NCBI GenBank assembly: GCA_943704525.1
Contig: CALSCQ010003241.1
Location: forward strand, 1 to 55,943
DNA length: 55,943 bases
Reading direction: 5' to 3'
DNA from: Pigoraptor vietnamica
Taxonomy: Eukaryota > Opisthokonta > Filasterea
Shown here: positions 1-10,700 of the stretch, in pieces
Numbering within the stretch: the stretch's first letter is position 1
Layout: each line of letters opens with the position of its first letter
Program-made: the position numbers and the translations under genes
The notes under the pieces: model-generated
Databases searched by the model: none
What the model was told of the DNA's origin: nothing
What the model saw: only the letters and a program-made list of their open reading frames with translations

Positions 1-185
1 CTGCACACTCTTGTGGCCGTGTGGATTGCCAGTCTCACTGCACACTCTTGTGGCCGTGTGGATTGCCAGTCTCACTGCACACTCTTGTGGCCGTGTGGAT
101 TGCCAGTCTCACTGCACACTCTTGTGGCCGTGTGGATTGCCAGTCTCACTGCGCGGCACCCTATCCGCGTGCACTGACTGCCATT
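1..185. repeat. 37-bp minisatellite in ABCG intron
   Basis: Four head-to-tail copies of a 37-bp unit beginning ctgcacactcttgtgg start at 1, 38, 75 and 112. A fifth, diverged partial copy starts at 149. The array lies immediately upstream of the first recognisable ABCG exon (198), so it is probably intronic. The copies are identical, which suggests recent expansion. Confidence 0.9.
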
Positions 186-197
186 GCGCCGCCGCAG

Positions 198-2509
198 GTC
201 GTCCGTGATCTGTGCCAGAAGGGGCGCACGGTCATCTGCACCATCCATCAGGTGTGTGCGAGTGCGCTTGCCGGCATGGGAGGCTCGTGTCCGCTCACTC
301 GTCACGTGACCTGACCCCGCAGCCGAGCACGGAGACCTTTCGCCTCTTCAACAAGGTGCTCCTGCTCGTCGCAGGGCGCCTCGTGTACCTCGGTGACGTC
401 ACGACGGCCATCGACTACTTCGTCGGATTCGGTTTCGAGTACTTGCCCTCGATGAACCCCGCCGAATTCCTCGGTGCGTCGTGTGTGCGTGCATGCGTGT
501 GTGCGTGTGTGGAATGCGCAGTCCCCGTCCGTTTGTTGCTCTCCTTGCCTGACGCGTGCGTCCCGCAGTGGCCGTGACTGGCCCGGGCACAGGGCTGGAG
601 GAGCGCCTTGTCAAGGGTCCCATCGTGGACGACCAGTACTTTGCGCGGTACACATCCTCCTGGTTTCCACTGTTCTGCAGAGTGCGCCCACGTGCCCCCC
701 TTCTCTCATCTCCGCCCCATGTCTTTATTGCTCTGCGCTCATCTCCGCCCCTTGTCTCCCTCGCACTGCAGGGAGTGGACCAAGTCGACGCTTGCCTCGC
801 AGCGCCTGCTGTCCGCCGCCCAGGCTGCCCACGGCGCCCTTGAGGTGCTTACGGCGGAGAAGCCCCTCTACGCTAACACGCTCTTTCACGAGTTCCGCAC
901 GCTGTTGCGGCGTGCGTTTCGCAGTCGCATGCGGGACTCGGCCTTCTTTGCCGTTGGCATTGGGAAGGTGCGGTTGGGCGTTCAGGGCGGCTGTTGGGAT
1001 TTTTTACCTGTCTCGTGAGCAATACTCTGGGCATGTGCGTTACTATTGTCGGGGCACGTGACACGCATGGTGGGCGACTCACGCATTGGCCACGCGCTGC
1101 CGCAGAACCTGACGCTGTCGCTGCTCATGATGACGATCTACCTGCGCACGCCCGACACCTTCACGGGGATGCGGGACCTCTTCGCCGTGTGCTTCCTCGC
1201 CGTCGTCATCATCGGGCTCTCCGCATTCGACCACATGTCCGGACGTGGGTGTCGTCGTGCATGGGGTCCGAGCTGTTCTGTTCCCAACTTACCGCTCTCG
1301 GCCCTCTTTATTTGCCGCCGATCCACCAACTCCTGACACTCTCACACACACAAACACACACACAAACACTCGCTCGCTCGCTCGCTCACTCACTCACTCA
1401 CTCACTCACTCACTCACTCACTCACTCACTACACTCACGCACTTCACTCACGCGACCTTTCCCTCTCTCCAGTGCTTGAGGACCGCGTCCTCTATTACCG
1501 CGAGCAGGCGTCGGGGTGCTACCGCCCGCTCGCCTACTTCCTCGCCAACTGGGTGGTCGACCTTCCCTTTTCGCTGCTTGCGACGCTGATATTCAGCGTG
1601 ATTATCTACTACTCGGTCGGCTTCAACCCCGCCTTCGAGGCCTTTGTCTTCTTCAACGTCATGCTCGCAGTGACGCAGGAAATCGGCGTCACCTTTGGCC
1701 AGGTGTGCCCCTGCGCTGGTGGCTGTGCACTGCGCCTGATGCCTGACAGTCCCCCTCCGCAGGTCATTGCGTGCGTCAGCAGAGACCTCGACACCGCCAC
1801 AGGTCGGCTGTGCCTTGTGCCTGTGGGACTGCGGGTTGGCCTGCGCGCTTATTGTACTTGCAGCCAACGGTGTAACTCCTCCCCCCCCCCCCTTTGTATC
1901 CCCAGCGTTGATGAACACGGTCGTCACCATCTGGATTCTCTTCTCGGGTTTCGGCGTCAACCCTGCCTCCATGCCAAAGTTCTGGTGGGTCACTCGCGCG
2001 TCACGTGACTGCTGGCAGCAACTGACCCACCCGCCGATTTTGCAGGCTATGGGCGTACTACACAAGCTACTTTCGGTGGGTTCGGCAGCAGGCAGACACA
2101 GCACACTTGCAATACACACACGTACAAACACAGACACATACGCATGCCCGCAAACAGAAAACACCCCGCTCCCTTGCAATGACACGCAGCTCATCCGCCC
2201 TTCTTCAGCTATGCGATGGAAGGCCTCGCTGGCAACGAGTACTTGGGACAGTGGTACGGCGCGTGCGGCGTCGCCAACGGCACCACGTGCGTGTACTTTC
2301 CCGAGGTCGTCAACGCGGACAACCGGGCGTACTGCATCCCCCGCAATGCATTCGAGTGCGCCTTCTCCGGGGAGGCCTTTGCGTACGCCATCTTCGACGG
2401 CGCGCTCATCAACAAGTGGCTCTGCGTCCTCATCATCCTTGCGCTCGACCTGGGCTTCCGAGCGCTCGGCTACCTCGCCCTCCTGTTTGTCCGCTTCGAC
2501 AAGCGGTGA
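198..2509 (+). CDS. ABCG-family ABC transporter, C-terminal 432 residues (5' end outside window)
   Basis: Inferred exons are 198-251, 323-473, 569-647, 772-967, 1106-1244, 1473-1702, 1763-1802, 1906-1984, 2046-2075 and 2209-2509, with consistent phases. The first exon reads into the H-loop (RTVICTIHQPS) of the nucleotide-binding domain, followed by the ABCG-type LLLVAGRLVYLGD and NPAEF segments. A transmembrane domain follows, with the ABCG signature RVLYYREQASGCYRP and a YFLAN...LPF segment. An extracellular loop containing several cysteines precedes the last helix, and the protein ends at a basic FDKR. Walker A, Walker B and the LSGGE signature would lie left of the window. ABCG half-transporters dimerise and export lipids or xenobiotics; the substrate cannot be inferred. 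The stop lies 8 bp from the stop of the convergent YbaK-like gene. Confidence 0.93.
1361..1432. repeat. CTCG/CTCA tetranucleotide microsatellite
   Basis: CTCG repeats pass into a run of CTCA repeats inside the ABCG intron between exons 1106-1244 and 1473-1702. They are preceded by an ACAC-rich stretch and lie about 40 bp upstream of the CAG acceptor. Confidence 0.9.
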
Positions 2510-2517
2510 GTGCGAAG

Positions 2518-3917
2518 TTAGTTCGCGTCGCCCGCCGCGCCCGCAAACACGACGTCGCCGACAAAGCAGCCCGTGCGCGCCACGAATTCGTCCACGGCGA
2601 CGCCGAGCTTCCAGTCGATGTGTCCGCCGCCGAGCCACATCATTTTTGGCTGGGCGTGTGCGCGGGGTGCGTTGAGGGGGGGCTAGTGTTTGTAAACAAG
2701 CGCGATATGGGAGGACTCTTCCGCTCACCTGCAGCCGGGTGATTTCGGCGGAGAGAATGACGGGCACAGGGGAGCGCGTCCCTGTCCACGGGACAAGCGA
2801 GCCAAGCGTCAGGCATCACACTACCCTCACGCACACGCAGACACACGAGTACACACACATCACACGCATACACGCGAATACACACACGCACCGATGGGCG
2901 ATACGGCGCCCTGCTCGAACCCCGTCAGCGCGAGGGCTGCAGCTGGGTCGCACAGGCGAAAGTTGAAGCGGCGCTTCGGCAGCGGCGGGTTCTTGAGCCC
3001 GCGCACAAAGCGCAGCACGTCCTCCGCATTGAGCCTCGTCGTGTACTGCGATAAGAATGGCAAGGTGCACGCATTGGCGCAAGCTCCAAAGAGGCCCTTC
3101 GCAACAGCCCGCACCTGCACAATGACGCAATAGTAGCGCGAATTGCAGGGATCTGCGACGCAAGGCCACGTCAGTGCTCTCTCTCTCTCTCTTTTTCATG
3201 CGCACGCCCGCACTCTCGACAGGGCAATGTACTGGCAGGCGCAGGGCACAGGGCACGCACCGGAGCAGTCGGTCGCAGTGGAGTATGTGTTTTCCATAAC
3301 AATCGTCTTGCACAGGTGGCGCACGGACGGCGCTCGAAGAACATCGCTACGAGAGTGCTGGCGGCGTCAGACTCATCGGCAAAGACTCCAGGCTTCCCAT
3401 ACGAATACATCCCACAAACGCCATGTGCACTCAACACACTGGGCATGCACACGCACGCACGCACCGGCGTCGCTCAAGCGCCCACTCGTAGTAGTCCGAG
3501 TCGACGTGGCGGAGGGCGTGGCGCAGACCCAGGGTGCGGCAGGCATCCCGCACACGGAGGACGCTGTCAGGCGCACTGCCGTCGTCGCGCGCATCACTGC
3601 GCTCCTCTCGCACAAACTCCTGCGCACATTAAACACAACCATGCACGGCATCGGAGCATGGCCTTCGTAAAGCGGCGGCGAATGTGCACGGCATTAGAGC
3701 TGAGCATGGATTTCGGAGGGGTGAATGTGCACGGCATTAGAGCTGAGCATGGATTTCGGAGGGGTGAATGTGCACGCGCACCCACGTCAATGTACACTTT
3801 TCCCAGCAGCGCGCTCTCGCCGTAAGCACCTGCGAGGCCGTCCGCGAGGCTCCCAAGGGCGCCAAGGAGGGACGCCTGCCGCGACAGGACCGCACCGAGC
3901 GCGTCGTCGGCTGCCAT
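2518..3917 (-). CDS. YbaK/aminoacyl-tRNA-deacylase-domain protein, 245 aa
   Basis: Seven exons read on the minus strand: 3917-3798, 3619-3465, 3346-3261, 3152-3115, 3045-2892, 2781-2729 and 2649-2518 (738 nt, all phases fit). Landmarks are the segment DSDYYEWALERR, then APSVRHLCKTIVMENT, DPCNSRYYCVIVQ, TTRLNAEDVLRFV, TGFEQGAVSPIG, and a terminal MMWLGGGHIDWKLGV. This order matches stand-alone eukaryotic YbaK-domain proteins. The YbaK/ProX fold removes mischarged amino acids from tRNA; the lysine of HLCKTIV and the GAVSPIG loop are the expected active-site positions. The start is the ATG that opens a short Ala/Leu-rich helix. The substrate tRNA is unknown. Its start lies 187 bp from the stop of PNP, in tandem orientation. 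Confidence 0.88.
3681..3766. repeat. 43-bp tandem duplication in YbaK-like intron 1
   Basis: Two identical 43-bp copies beginning aatgtgcacggcattagagc occupy 3681-3723 and 3724-3766, with a short third start at 3767. They lie within the first intron (3620-3797) of the YbaK-like gene. Confidence 0.9.
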
Positions 3918-4104
3918 TGTTTGTGCGTTTGGTGCGTGCTTGTGCGCGGGCTTTTTACGACAGCTGTGCTGGGCTCCCACGTCGGTCAATCGCGCCATGT
4001 GGAGTAAAATTTTCAAAGTGGAGCAGACGGCATTTCCAATCTTTTCAATTTTCAGTGCCACTGCCGTGACGCACAGGCCATCGGACGCCCACGGCCCCGC
4101 GCCC

Positions 4105-5521
4105 TCATGCAGACGCCGAGGGGGCAATGCGCGCGACGATGGCCGTCACGAGGCGCTGCATGTCGGCTGCACGCACGCGGCTCGTCTCGAGCACCTCGAG
4201 GTGGCTGGCGACCTCGCTCGATGCGACGTCCTGCACGACGTGGTTCGTGATGAGCGAGAGGCCGAGCACGCGCATGCCGCAGTGCACGGCGACGATGACC
4301 TCCGGGGCCGTGCTCATGCCCACGGCGTCCGCGCCAATCGACCGCAGGTAGCGCGCCTCCGCGGGCGTCTCGAACGACGGCCCCGACACGCACACGTACA
4401 CGCCGCTGCGCATGTATTGCCCCAGGCCCAGCGACGCGGCGACCTCGGCCGCGGCCTGGCGCAGGTCCTTTGGATAGGCCTGAGACGTGGGCGGGAATCG
4501 GGGGCCGAAGCGCTCCTCGTTAGGGCCGACGAGTGGGTTGTTTCCGGCCATGCCGGGGAGGCTAATGTGGTCCTCGATCGTCATGATGTCGCCGACGCGC
4601 CACGCCTGGTTGAGGCCACCGGCGGCGTTGGTGACGATGAGGGTGCGCACGCCGAGCAGGTGCATGACGCGAATGGGCAGGGTGACCTTCCACAGGGGAT
4701 ATCCCTCGTAAAAGTGGAAGCGGCCCTGCATCGCCACGGTCGGCTGGCCAGAGAGCAGGCCAAAGACAAACCGCCCCGCGTGCCCCGCCACTGGAGGGCA
4801 GGGTGCGTGAGCACAGCGGCACGCACAGCTCGTGCATAAATCTCAGTTCGATATATTGCAGCGGGTGCGAATGCAGCGAGAGGCACAAATCAACTGCGCA
4901 CTGCCGCCCACCGGTGCTCACGGGGAAGTTGGGGATCGCAGCATAGTCGAGCGTCTCGCGCTCCGTCAGCTCGTCCGCAAGCCCTCCGAGCCCAGAGCCG
5001 CAGACGATGCCCACCGTCGGGCGATACTTTGTGCGCGACAGCACAAACGCGCTGATGGCCGCAATTTCGTCATACGTGTAAGGCAATCGCCGCACCTCGC
5101 CCGCTTCGGCCTCTGCGTTGGACAGACGGTCACGAATTTGCACACGCAAACACGATTTGGCACAGATGATTCAAAAAAAAAACCTCCCAAAGGAAAAACA
5201 AGAGCACGCATTGCGCACCATTGGAATGCCCGTGCGTATGAATCGCACACAGAATACATGTAGGAGAGCGCACATACAAAACGCAGACGCACACAGGCAT
5301 ACACACACGCGCGCGCGTGCGCCGCAACACACGAATTGCGCACAACTCACGCAAACGCACCTCGCGCAATTCACCCCACCACTAGCACACAAGCACCACA
5401 TAACACTTTCTCCCGCACAAACGCACGCACTGAAACACAGAACAATGTCAGCGACCGCACACGCACCGACTTTGGCTCGCTTGGCAGGGGGCAGGCCTTC
5501 GTCCTCGTGCCCGTGACCCAT
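4105..5521 (-). CDS. PNP: Purine nucleoside phosphorylase, trimeric type, 313 aa
   Basis: Three exons on the minus strand, 5521-5467, 5112-4912 and 4790-4105, give 313 aa. The protein phosphorolyses inosine and guanosine to base plus ribose-1-phosphate. It aligns along its length with animal PNP: GIVCGSGLGGLADEL (phosphate loop), EIPNFPVST-like segment, GHAGRFVFGLL, MQGRFHFYEGYPLWKV, TNAAGGLN, GNNPLVGPNEERFG, SGPSFETPAEAR, GADAVGMSTAPEVIVA and SLITNHV. The phosphate-binding loop, the Glu of FETPAE, the Met of VGMST and the Asn of SLITN are all kept, so it should be active. The first exon encodes a short His/Glu/Lys-rich leader (MGHGHEDEG...) that does not look like a targeting signal. Confidence 0.97.
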
Positions 5522-5874
5522 CTCAGCGGAACGATTGATTCAATATGATAACGCTTTTCGCAGTACTGCGACCGCAGCGGCTTCGAGTGATCTGCAGGCG
5601 GAGTGCTTCCTGTGCGCAGCGCGTGTCTTCCCTGCTTGTGCGTGCACTCGCGCAGTGTGCGAGAGTGTCGCCGGTGGGTGTGAGAGTGCGGTGTTTCCGG
5701 CGGTCACCGGCCGTGGGTTTGTTGGGGGTATTCGGCTGCGCTCTGATTGGCTGGCGAGTGCGCAATGGCCAACGACCCCTTCGCACACACACAACGCACT
5801 GTCGCTTCATTAGCGCGGCATCCACAGCCACCAAAGGCGTGGATCACACCGCAGAGCCCTCGATCAGCAGGGAC
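5522..5874. other. Intergenic, PNP start to DHHC stop
   Basis: This 353-bp gap lies between two minus-strand genes and should hold the PNP promoter and the DHHC 3' UTR. Both strands lack an exon-like frame with plausible splice sites. No TATA box or other specific site could be recognised. Confidence 0.5.
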
Positions 5875-7350
5875 TCATACGTCCAGCGCGGCCACACTCG
5901 CACGCTGGCGCCACCGGTAGCCGTCGCCAAGGGGGTCTCGGGGCCACGGCACCAGCACGAAGAGCCAGTCACTGCACGCAACATGGTATTACGAAAGCCC
6001 TCTCGCACGCAATGCCCACACTGCACTCACCGTGTTCTGCGCACGCCGAAAAGAGCGCGCCAGTTGGCGCAAAATCCCAAGTCGAAAGGGCGCACCTTGA
6101 CGTACTGCGGTGGGTGGGGGCGTTGGCAAGTGCAGCGCCTTCCCATTCGGCATGCAGTTTGCGATGGACAGAGTGCGACTGCGCAAGGCGAGTGCTGTCA
6201 ATCTTGCTTGCGCACTATGTGCATGCTCACAGCAACGCACCGGCGCCGGGGGGTCATCCTGGTCCTCGATGGATGTGAGCCCGCGTGAAATGAGCAGCAA
6301 CTGCGCCCCCATGAGAAACCCAACGCCCAAAAGGACGCCCACAACAAGAACGAACGTCCCCAGGACGAGTGTTTCACTGTCGGTCGCACGCTGGACGTCC
6401 GCATTGCGTGTCAGGCGGCGAGCGGCACGCAATGAGCACAATCACAGCAACCCACCCGGCACGCCGCCATGCTCGGAGACATGCACATCCAGAAGAGGTC
6501 CCACTCGTGCATTGCGACGTATGCACAGCCGCCCCAGAGATAGACCAGGAAGAGCACAAAGTACCGGTGGTTGTAGTGGCCGACACAGTTGTTGATCCAC
6601 GCTGCACTTCCGTCAAGGCCACAGCACGTGACGGCGCACAGCAGGGACGCAGACAGGCAGGTTGCGCATAACAGACAACGGCGCAAAGGACAATTGCAGA
6701 CGACGGCGACGGCAGAGGCAGATACGGCAGTGGTGGTCCATCTTCAGTATGCACCTGCAGCCACGCCGTCAGCAGAGTCCACGCAACAGCCAAGGGAAAC
6801 CCACACCACACGTACCTCTTGCACATGCGGCAATGATGCGCCCGCAGCGGTCGCGGCGACTTGCCTGCATGTCGAGCGCATTCGTCAGTAACTGTTGCAA
6901 GGCGCAACCAATGCCACGCCGCAGGCCACTCACAGTGCCGACATTGCGTCACGTTGATATCCGTCGCGCCGTTCCGAAAGTCGCCCTGCAAGCTCATTCG
7001 CGGCAAGGGTCAGCGGCGGTCGTTGCGAGGCATCAGAACGACAGGAGGCGCACCTTGGGGACGACGCCGGGGGTGGACACGGCTGCCATTGCATAGTTGA
7101 AGGTGATGTTCGACATGACCCAGCACGAGAACCAGAATGCCGCCATGTGGCGCTCCTCTAGTCCCCCGCGGTACGAGAACGGCAGCACGACGGACATGAA
7201 GAACACGAAGGTCCCGAGCACGAGGAAGGCGACCACCGACACGAGCAGCGGCCCAAGCGCCGCCGTGAGGCCCTCCATGCGGTCCATGCACGCGCACACG
7301 CGGTCGACGACGAGCTCATCCGCAAGAGCCACGACCTTCCGCGCCGCCAT
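5875..7350 (-). CDS. DHHC-type protein S-acyltransferase, 297 aa
   Basis: Eight exons on the minus strand, 7350-7054, 6985-6934, 6864-6816, 6754-6726, 6601-6456, 6390-6241, 6104-6031 and 5971-5875, sum to 894 nt. Family: zDHHC palmitoyltransferases, which attach fatty acids to cysteines of membrane proteins. The Cys-rich domain is complete once spliced: CRHC at 114-117, RAHHCRMCKRC, and the catalytic DHHC at 139-142 followed by PWINNCVGHYNHRYF. The DHHC tetrapeptide sits on a 29-nt micro-exon. Four membrane segments are visible, two before the Cys-rich domain and two after it. The conserved C-terminal element reads VRPFDLGFCANWRALFG. The gene is divergent from the SH2/lectin gene across 423 bp. 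The acyl substrate cannot be read from sequence. Confidence 0.95.
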
Positions 7351-7773
7351 GGCACGGGACGCCTGTGGGCATGCCTATCACGCAGAGTGAGCGATTCGGT
7401 GACTGAGTGCACGCCACAAAACACACTCAAGGGGCAGGGTAACATCGCGGGTTGGGTCACGTGATTGCGCTCCACCCAGACGGACCAATGGGCGTTGTGC
7501 GCACTGCACATTGGGAGTGCGTGCGCTATTTTGCACACAATTCGACCCATTTTCAATTTGCAGTCCCCTGCCACTCGCCGTAGAATGCCACGGCAAAAGC
7601 CACAACAAGGGCCGATTCGAAAGGGGATCGACGTGGCACTCTCTGCGCAACCCACGCAAGGCCCTGCGCACGCGCAAGGGGTATTCCCACGACGCGCATG
7701 CTGCACGGTGCTCGCGCGACCAGTGCACGAGGGCTCTGAGGTGTGGGGTGCGGTGGACGGACCGCACGAGGCC
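7351..7773. promoter_or_regulatory. Divergent intergenic region, DHHC / SH2-lectin genes
   Basis: This 423-bp gap separates two divergent start codons and probably contains both promoters. It contains the palindrome TCACGTGA at 7457-7464, the E-box-like octamer that recurs through the window. No TATA element or coding exon was identified. Whether transcription is coordinated is inference. Confidence 0.45.
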
Positions 7774-10700
7774 ATGGCGGAAGAGATCGAACTGCGCGCA
7801 GTGGGCGACGGCCCCGAGGCGTACGGGTGTGTGCGCGTTCGCGGGCCCGCAGAGCCCCGCTGAGCCCCGCTGAGGCCCCTGTGTGGTTCGCAATGTCCCC
7901 CCTGACTCCCTTGCGCTGCGTGCGTGTTGTGCAGGTGGTACCATGGCGCGCTGTCGGAAGACGAGGCGGAGCGCTTGCTGCAGCGCGCAGGCGACTTCCT
8001 GCTGCGCGACGACGGCAGCGCGGGTCATGTGCTCTCGTTCCGGTGGGTGTGCGCCTGTGTGCGAGAGGCGATCGCACGGACAGACGCTGACTGCGGCCGC
8101 AGGACCCAGAACGGATGCACGCACACGCCCCTTGAGCGCAGCGGACGGCTCTACATGCTGCAGCCATCCGCTTACGACGCGCCGATCCGCTTCTCGAAGC
8201 TGTCTGACCTCGAGCGGCACCTTGGCGAACAGCCGATCCTTGACACGCTCCTTCGCAATCCCGTGTACAAGGTGTTTTGGCTCGTGTCATTGCTAGACGA
8301 CTTTCGCGTGGTGTGCAGGAGCTCGTCGCCCCTGTTCTGCCCTATGCCCGTTACGGTGCGCTGACTGCATTCACACTCGCGTGGTCCAGGGCGCCGCGCG
8401 CGTGAGCACTTTCTCCAACATGATGTTTGCGGATGGCGCCGAGCCCATCGTCACGACGGAGGTGCCGCCGGAACCGCGCGGGCGGGACGTGACGGACGCG
8501 CGCCTGACGAATTTGCTGAACCTCACCGAGCAGACGACGCGCATCATCGAAGACCATGCGGACGCGGAGAAGAGGTGCGTGCGTGTGTGTTTGAACGACA
8601 ATGTGCGCGTTCCTCCTTCGCGCCCGTCTCATCACGCGCGTGTTCAGGGCGATTGGCCTGGTGGAGCCGAAGCCGAGCCGCTTTTCCGCGCTGTTTTCGT
8701 GGCTGCCGAAGCGGTCGCGCGCGCGCAAGCACAGCGCGTCGCTCAAGAAGCTGTCGTCCGCGGGCAGTCAGATGTCCCTCGGCCTCATCAGCCAGGACGA
8801 CGAGATCGACATGGACGGGGAGAAGGACGCGCCCACCGGCCGCTGCCCGTCGTGCCGCCCCGGGCGCCACTGCTGCTGCGTCAAGTGCTTCCGGTGGATC
8901 AACGCGTCGTGGCAGCGGCAGGTGCTCTTCTACACGGGGGCGCTCGTGCTGCTGGGGTTCCTCGGCTACTACATTTCGGCCGTCGTGCGCATCCTGCCCA
9001 TGGTCAACTCCGGGATGAGCAGCAACCTCGTCTCGATCTCAAACCTCTGCGAACAGCGCCTCCCCTTCAACATTGTCGGCACCCTCAACAACCCAAGCTC
9101 CGTCGACGCCAAGTTTGACGACGCAATAGCAACGATATCGCGAAGCGTGGGTGTCGCGTGCTGCATTCTTCCCTCGAATGCGCCGGTGGAGTCGATGGTC
9201 ACACTATAATTGAGCCGACACAATCCCGAATGCTCTGCTGACCCCTGATGTGCCCGCAGGACGGCGTGAAACTGGGCTACACGGTCGTGAAGGGACAGAA
9301 GCTCAAGTCGGGCAACCACACGTTCACCTTTGACAGCGGCTTTGAGATTACGGACGAGGCCATGCTCAGAGACACTGTCCAGCGGTGGCTCAACGGCCAG
9401 AAGATCACCATCAAGATCACCGTCGACGTCACCGTGCACACGAGCGTGTTTCTCTTTCCCGTCTCCCTCACCACGCCCGTCAGCGCCGAGTTCAGCATCG
9501 ACGGCCTCTTCTCGAGCTCGTCCGGCAGCAGCAGCAGCAGCAGCAGCAGCACATCCGGGGCGGGCGGTTCGGGCGGCGCTCCGAGTGGCGGCAGTGGTGG
9601 GGGTGGTGGTACATCCGGTGGTGCGTCCGGGGGGTCGTCTGCGTCGTCTGCGTCGGACAGCCAGTCGAGCGACCTGCGCATGGTGATGCTGCTGCAGACC
9701 AACGACACGGAGGAGGTGCGCGTGGCGGCGACGGCGTGGCTCAGCAACTCGACCAGCTTTGCAATCACCGTGCCCGCGCTGTTCGTCGAGCTCGCCTACC
9801 AGGGCCGCTTTGTCGCGTATGGCTACGTCAACGACTTCTTCCTCGGCCCGCAAGGCGCCGACATTTACGTCGAGGGCGCGTCGGGCAGCGAGGGAACCGC
9901 GGGCGCGCAGAATCTCGTGCAGGACTTTTGGGACGGGAAGGCCGTCACGGTGACGCTGGGCGGCAGTGCGCGGAACGAGTCGGCCAACAGCAAGTGCTTT
10001 GCCCGGCGCGTCGTCGCGGGCGTTTCGCTCAATTACACGTTTGACGCATGGACCGGCGGCAAGGTCTCGATGCAGAAGTGGCGCCGCGCCCTCGCCGATG
10101 TCGGCGATGCACTTGCGGCGGCCGTCGCGCAGCCCAACGAGGCGACGGCGCCGGGCGAGGGTGCGCTCTCTGACAGTGCGCCTGCGCTGACTGAGGACGC
10201 CGAGCACGCGCGCCTAGGGCGTGCGTCCGACACCACGCCCTTCTTCTCGCTGGAGGGGTTTGAGCTCACGTCGGTGATGAACAACACGTGGACGTCGGTG
10301 ACGAACGTGTCCGCGGACGGCCTCACGGACTTCTACGATTTCCACGGGCCGATTCCGGCGATTATTGTGGAGGCGACCATTGGCGCGGACCCGGTGGCGA
10401 TGGTGCGCTTGGAGCCGCTCACGATTGGCCTCAAGCAGCCCAAGCTGTCTGCGCAGCTATCGCTCGTGCTGTCGAACGCGTCGGTCGCCATCGCCAAGAT
10501 GCGCCGTTACGTGGACGGCCGCCACCTGCGCCTGCGGGTGCGCGGCATCCCCGGGGTCAACGCCGTGTGCAACATTCTGGCGGGCGTGGAGTTTGGCATC
10601 TCGCTCAACCCGCCCGCCAACTGGACGGCCCCCACCAACGGATCTATGCGCTACTCTCGCCTTGCCATCGAGCGCCCCGCGTGGCTCGCGGAGGCCATCG

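Noticed and set aside
8390-9146. Splitting the SH2 exons and the TM/ectodomain exons into two genes
   Set aside because: All splice phases match across 8042/8103, 8271/8390 and 8574/8648, no stop intervenes and there is no intergenic space. Long-read cDNA would still be the decisive test.
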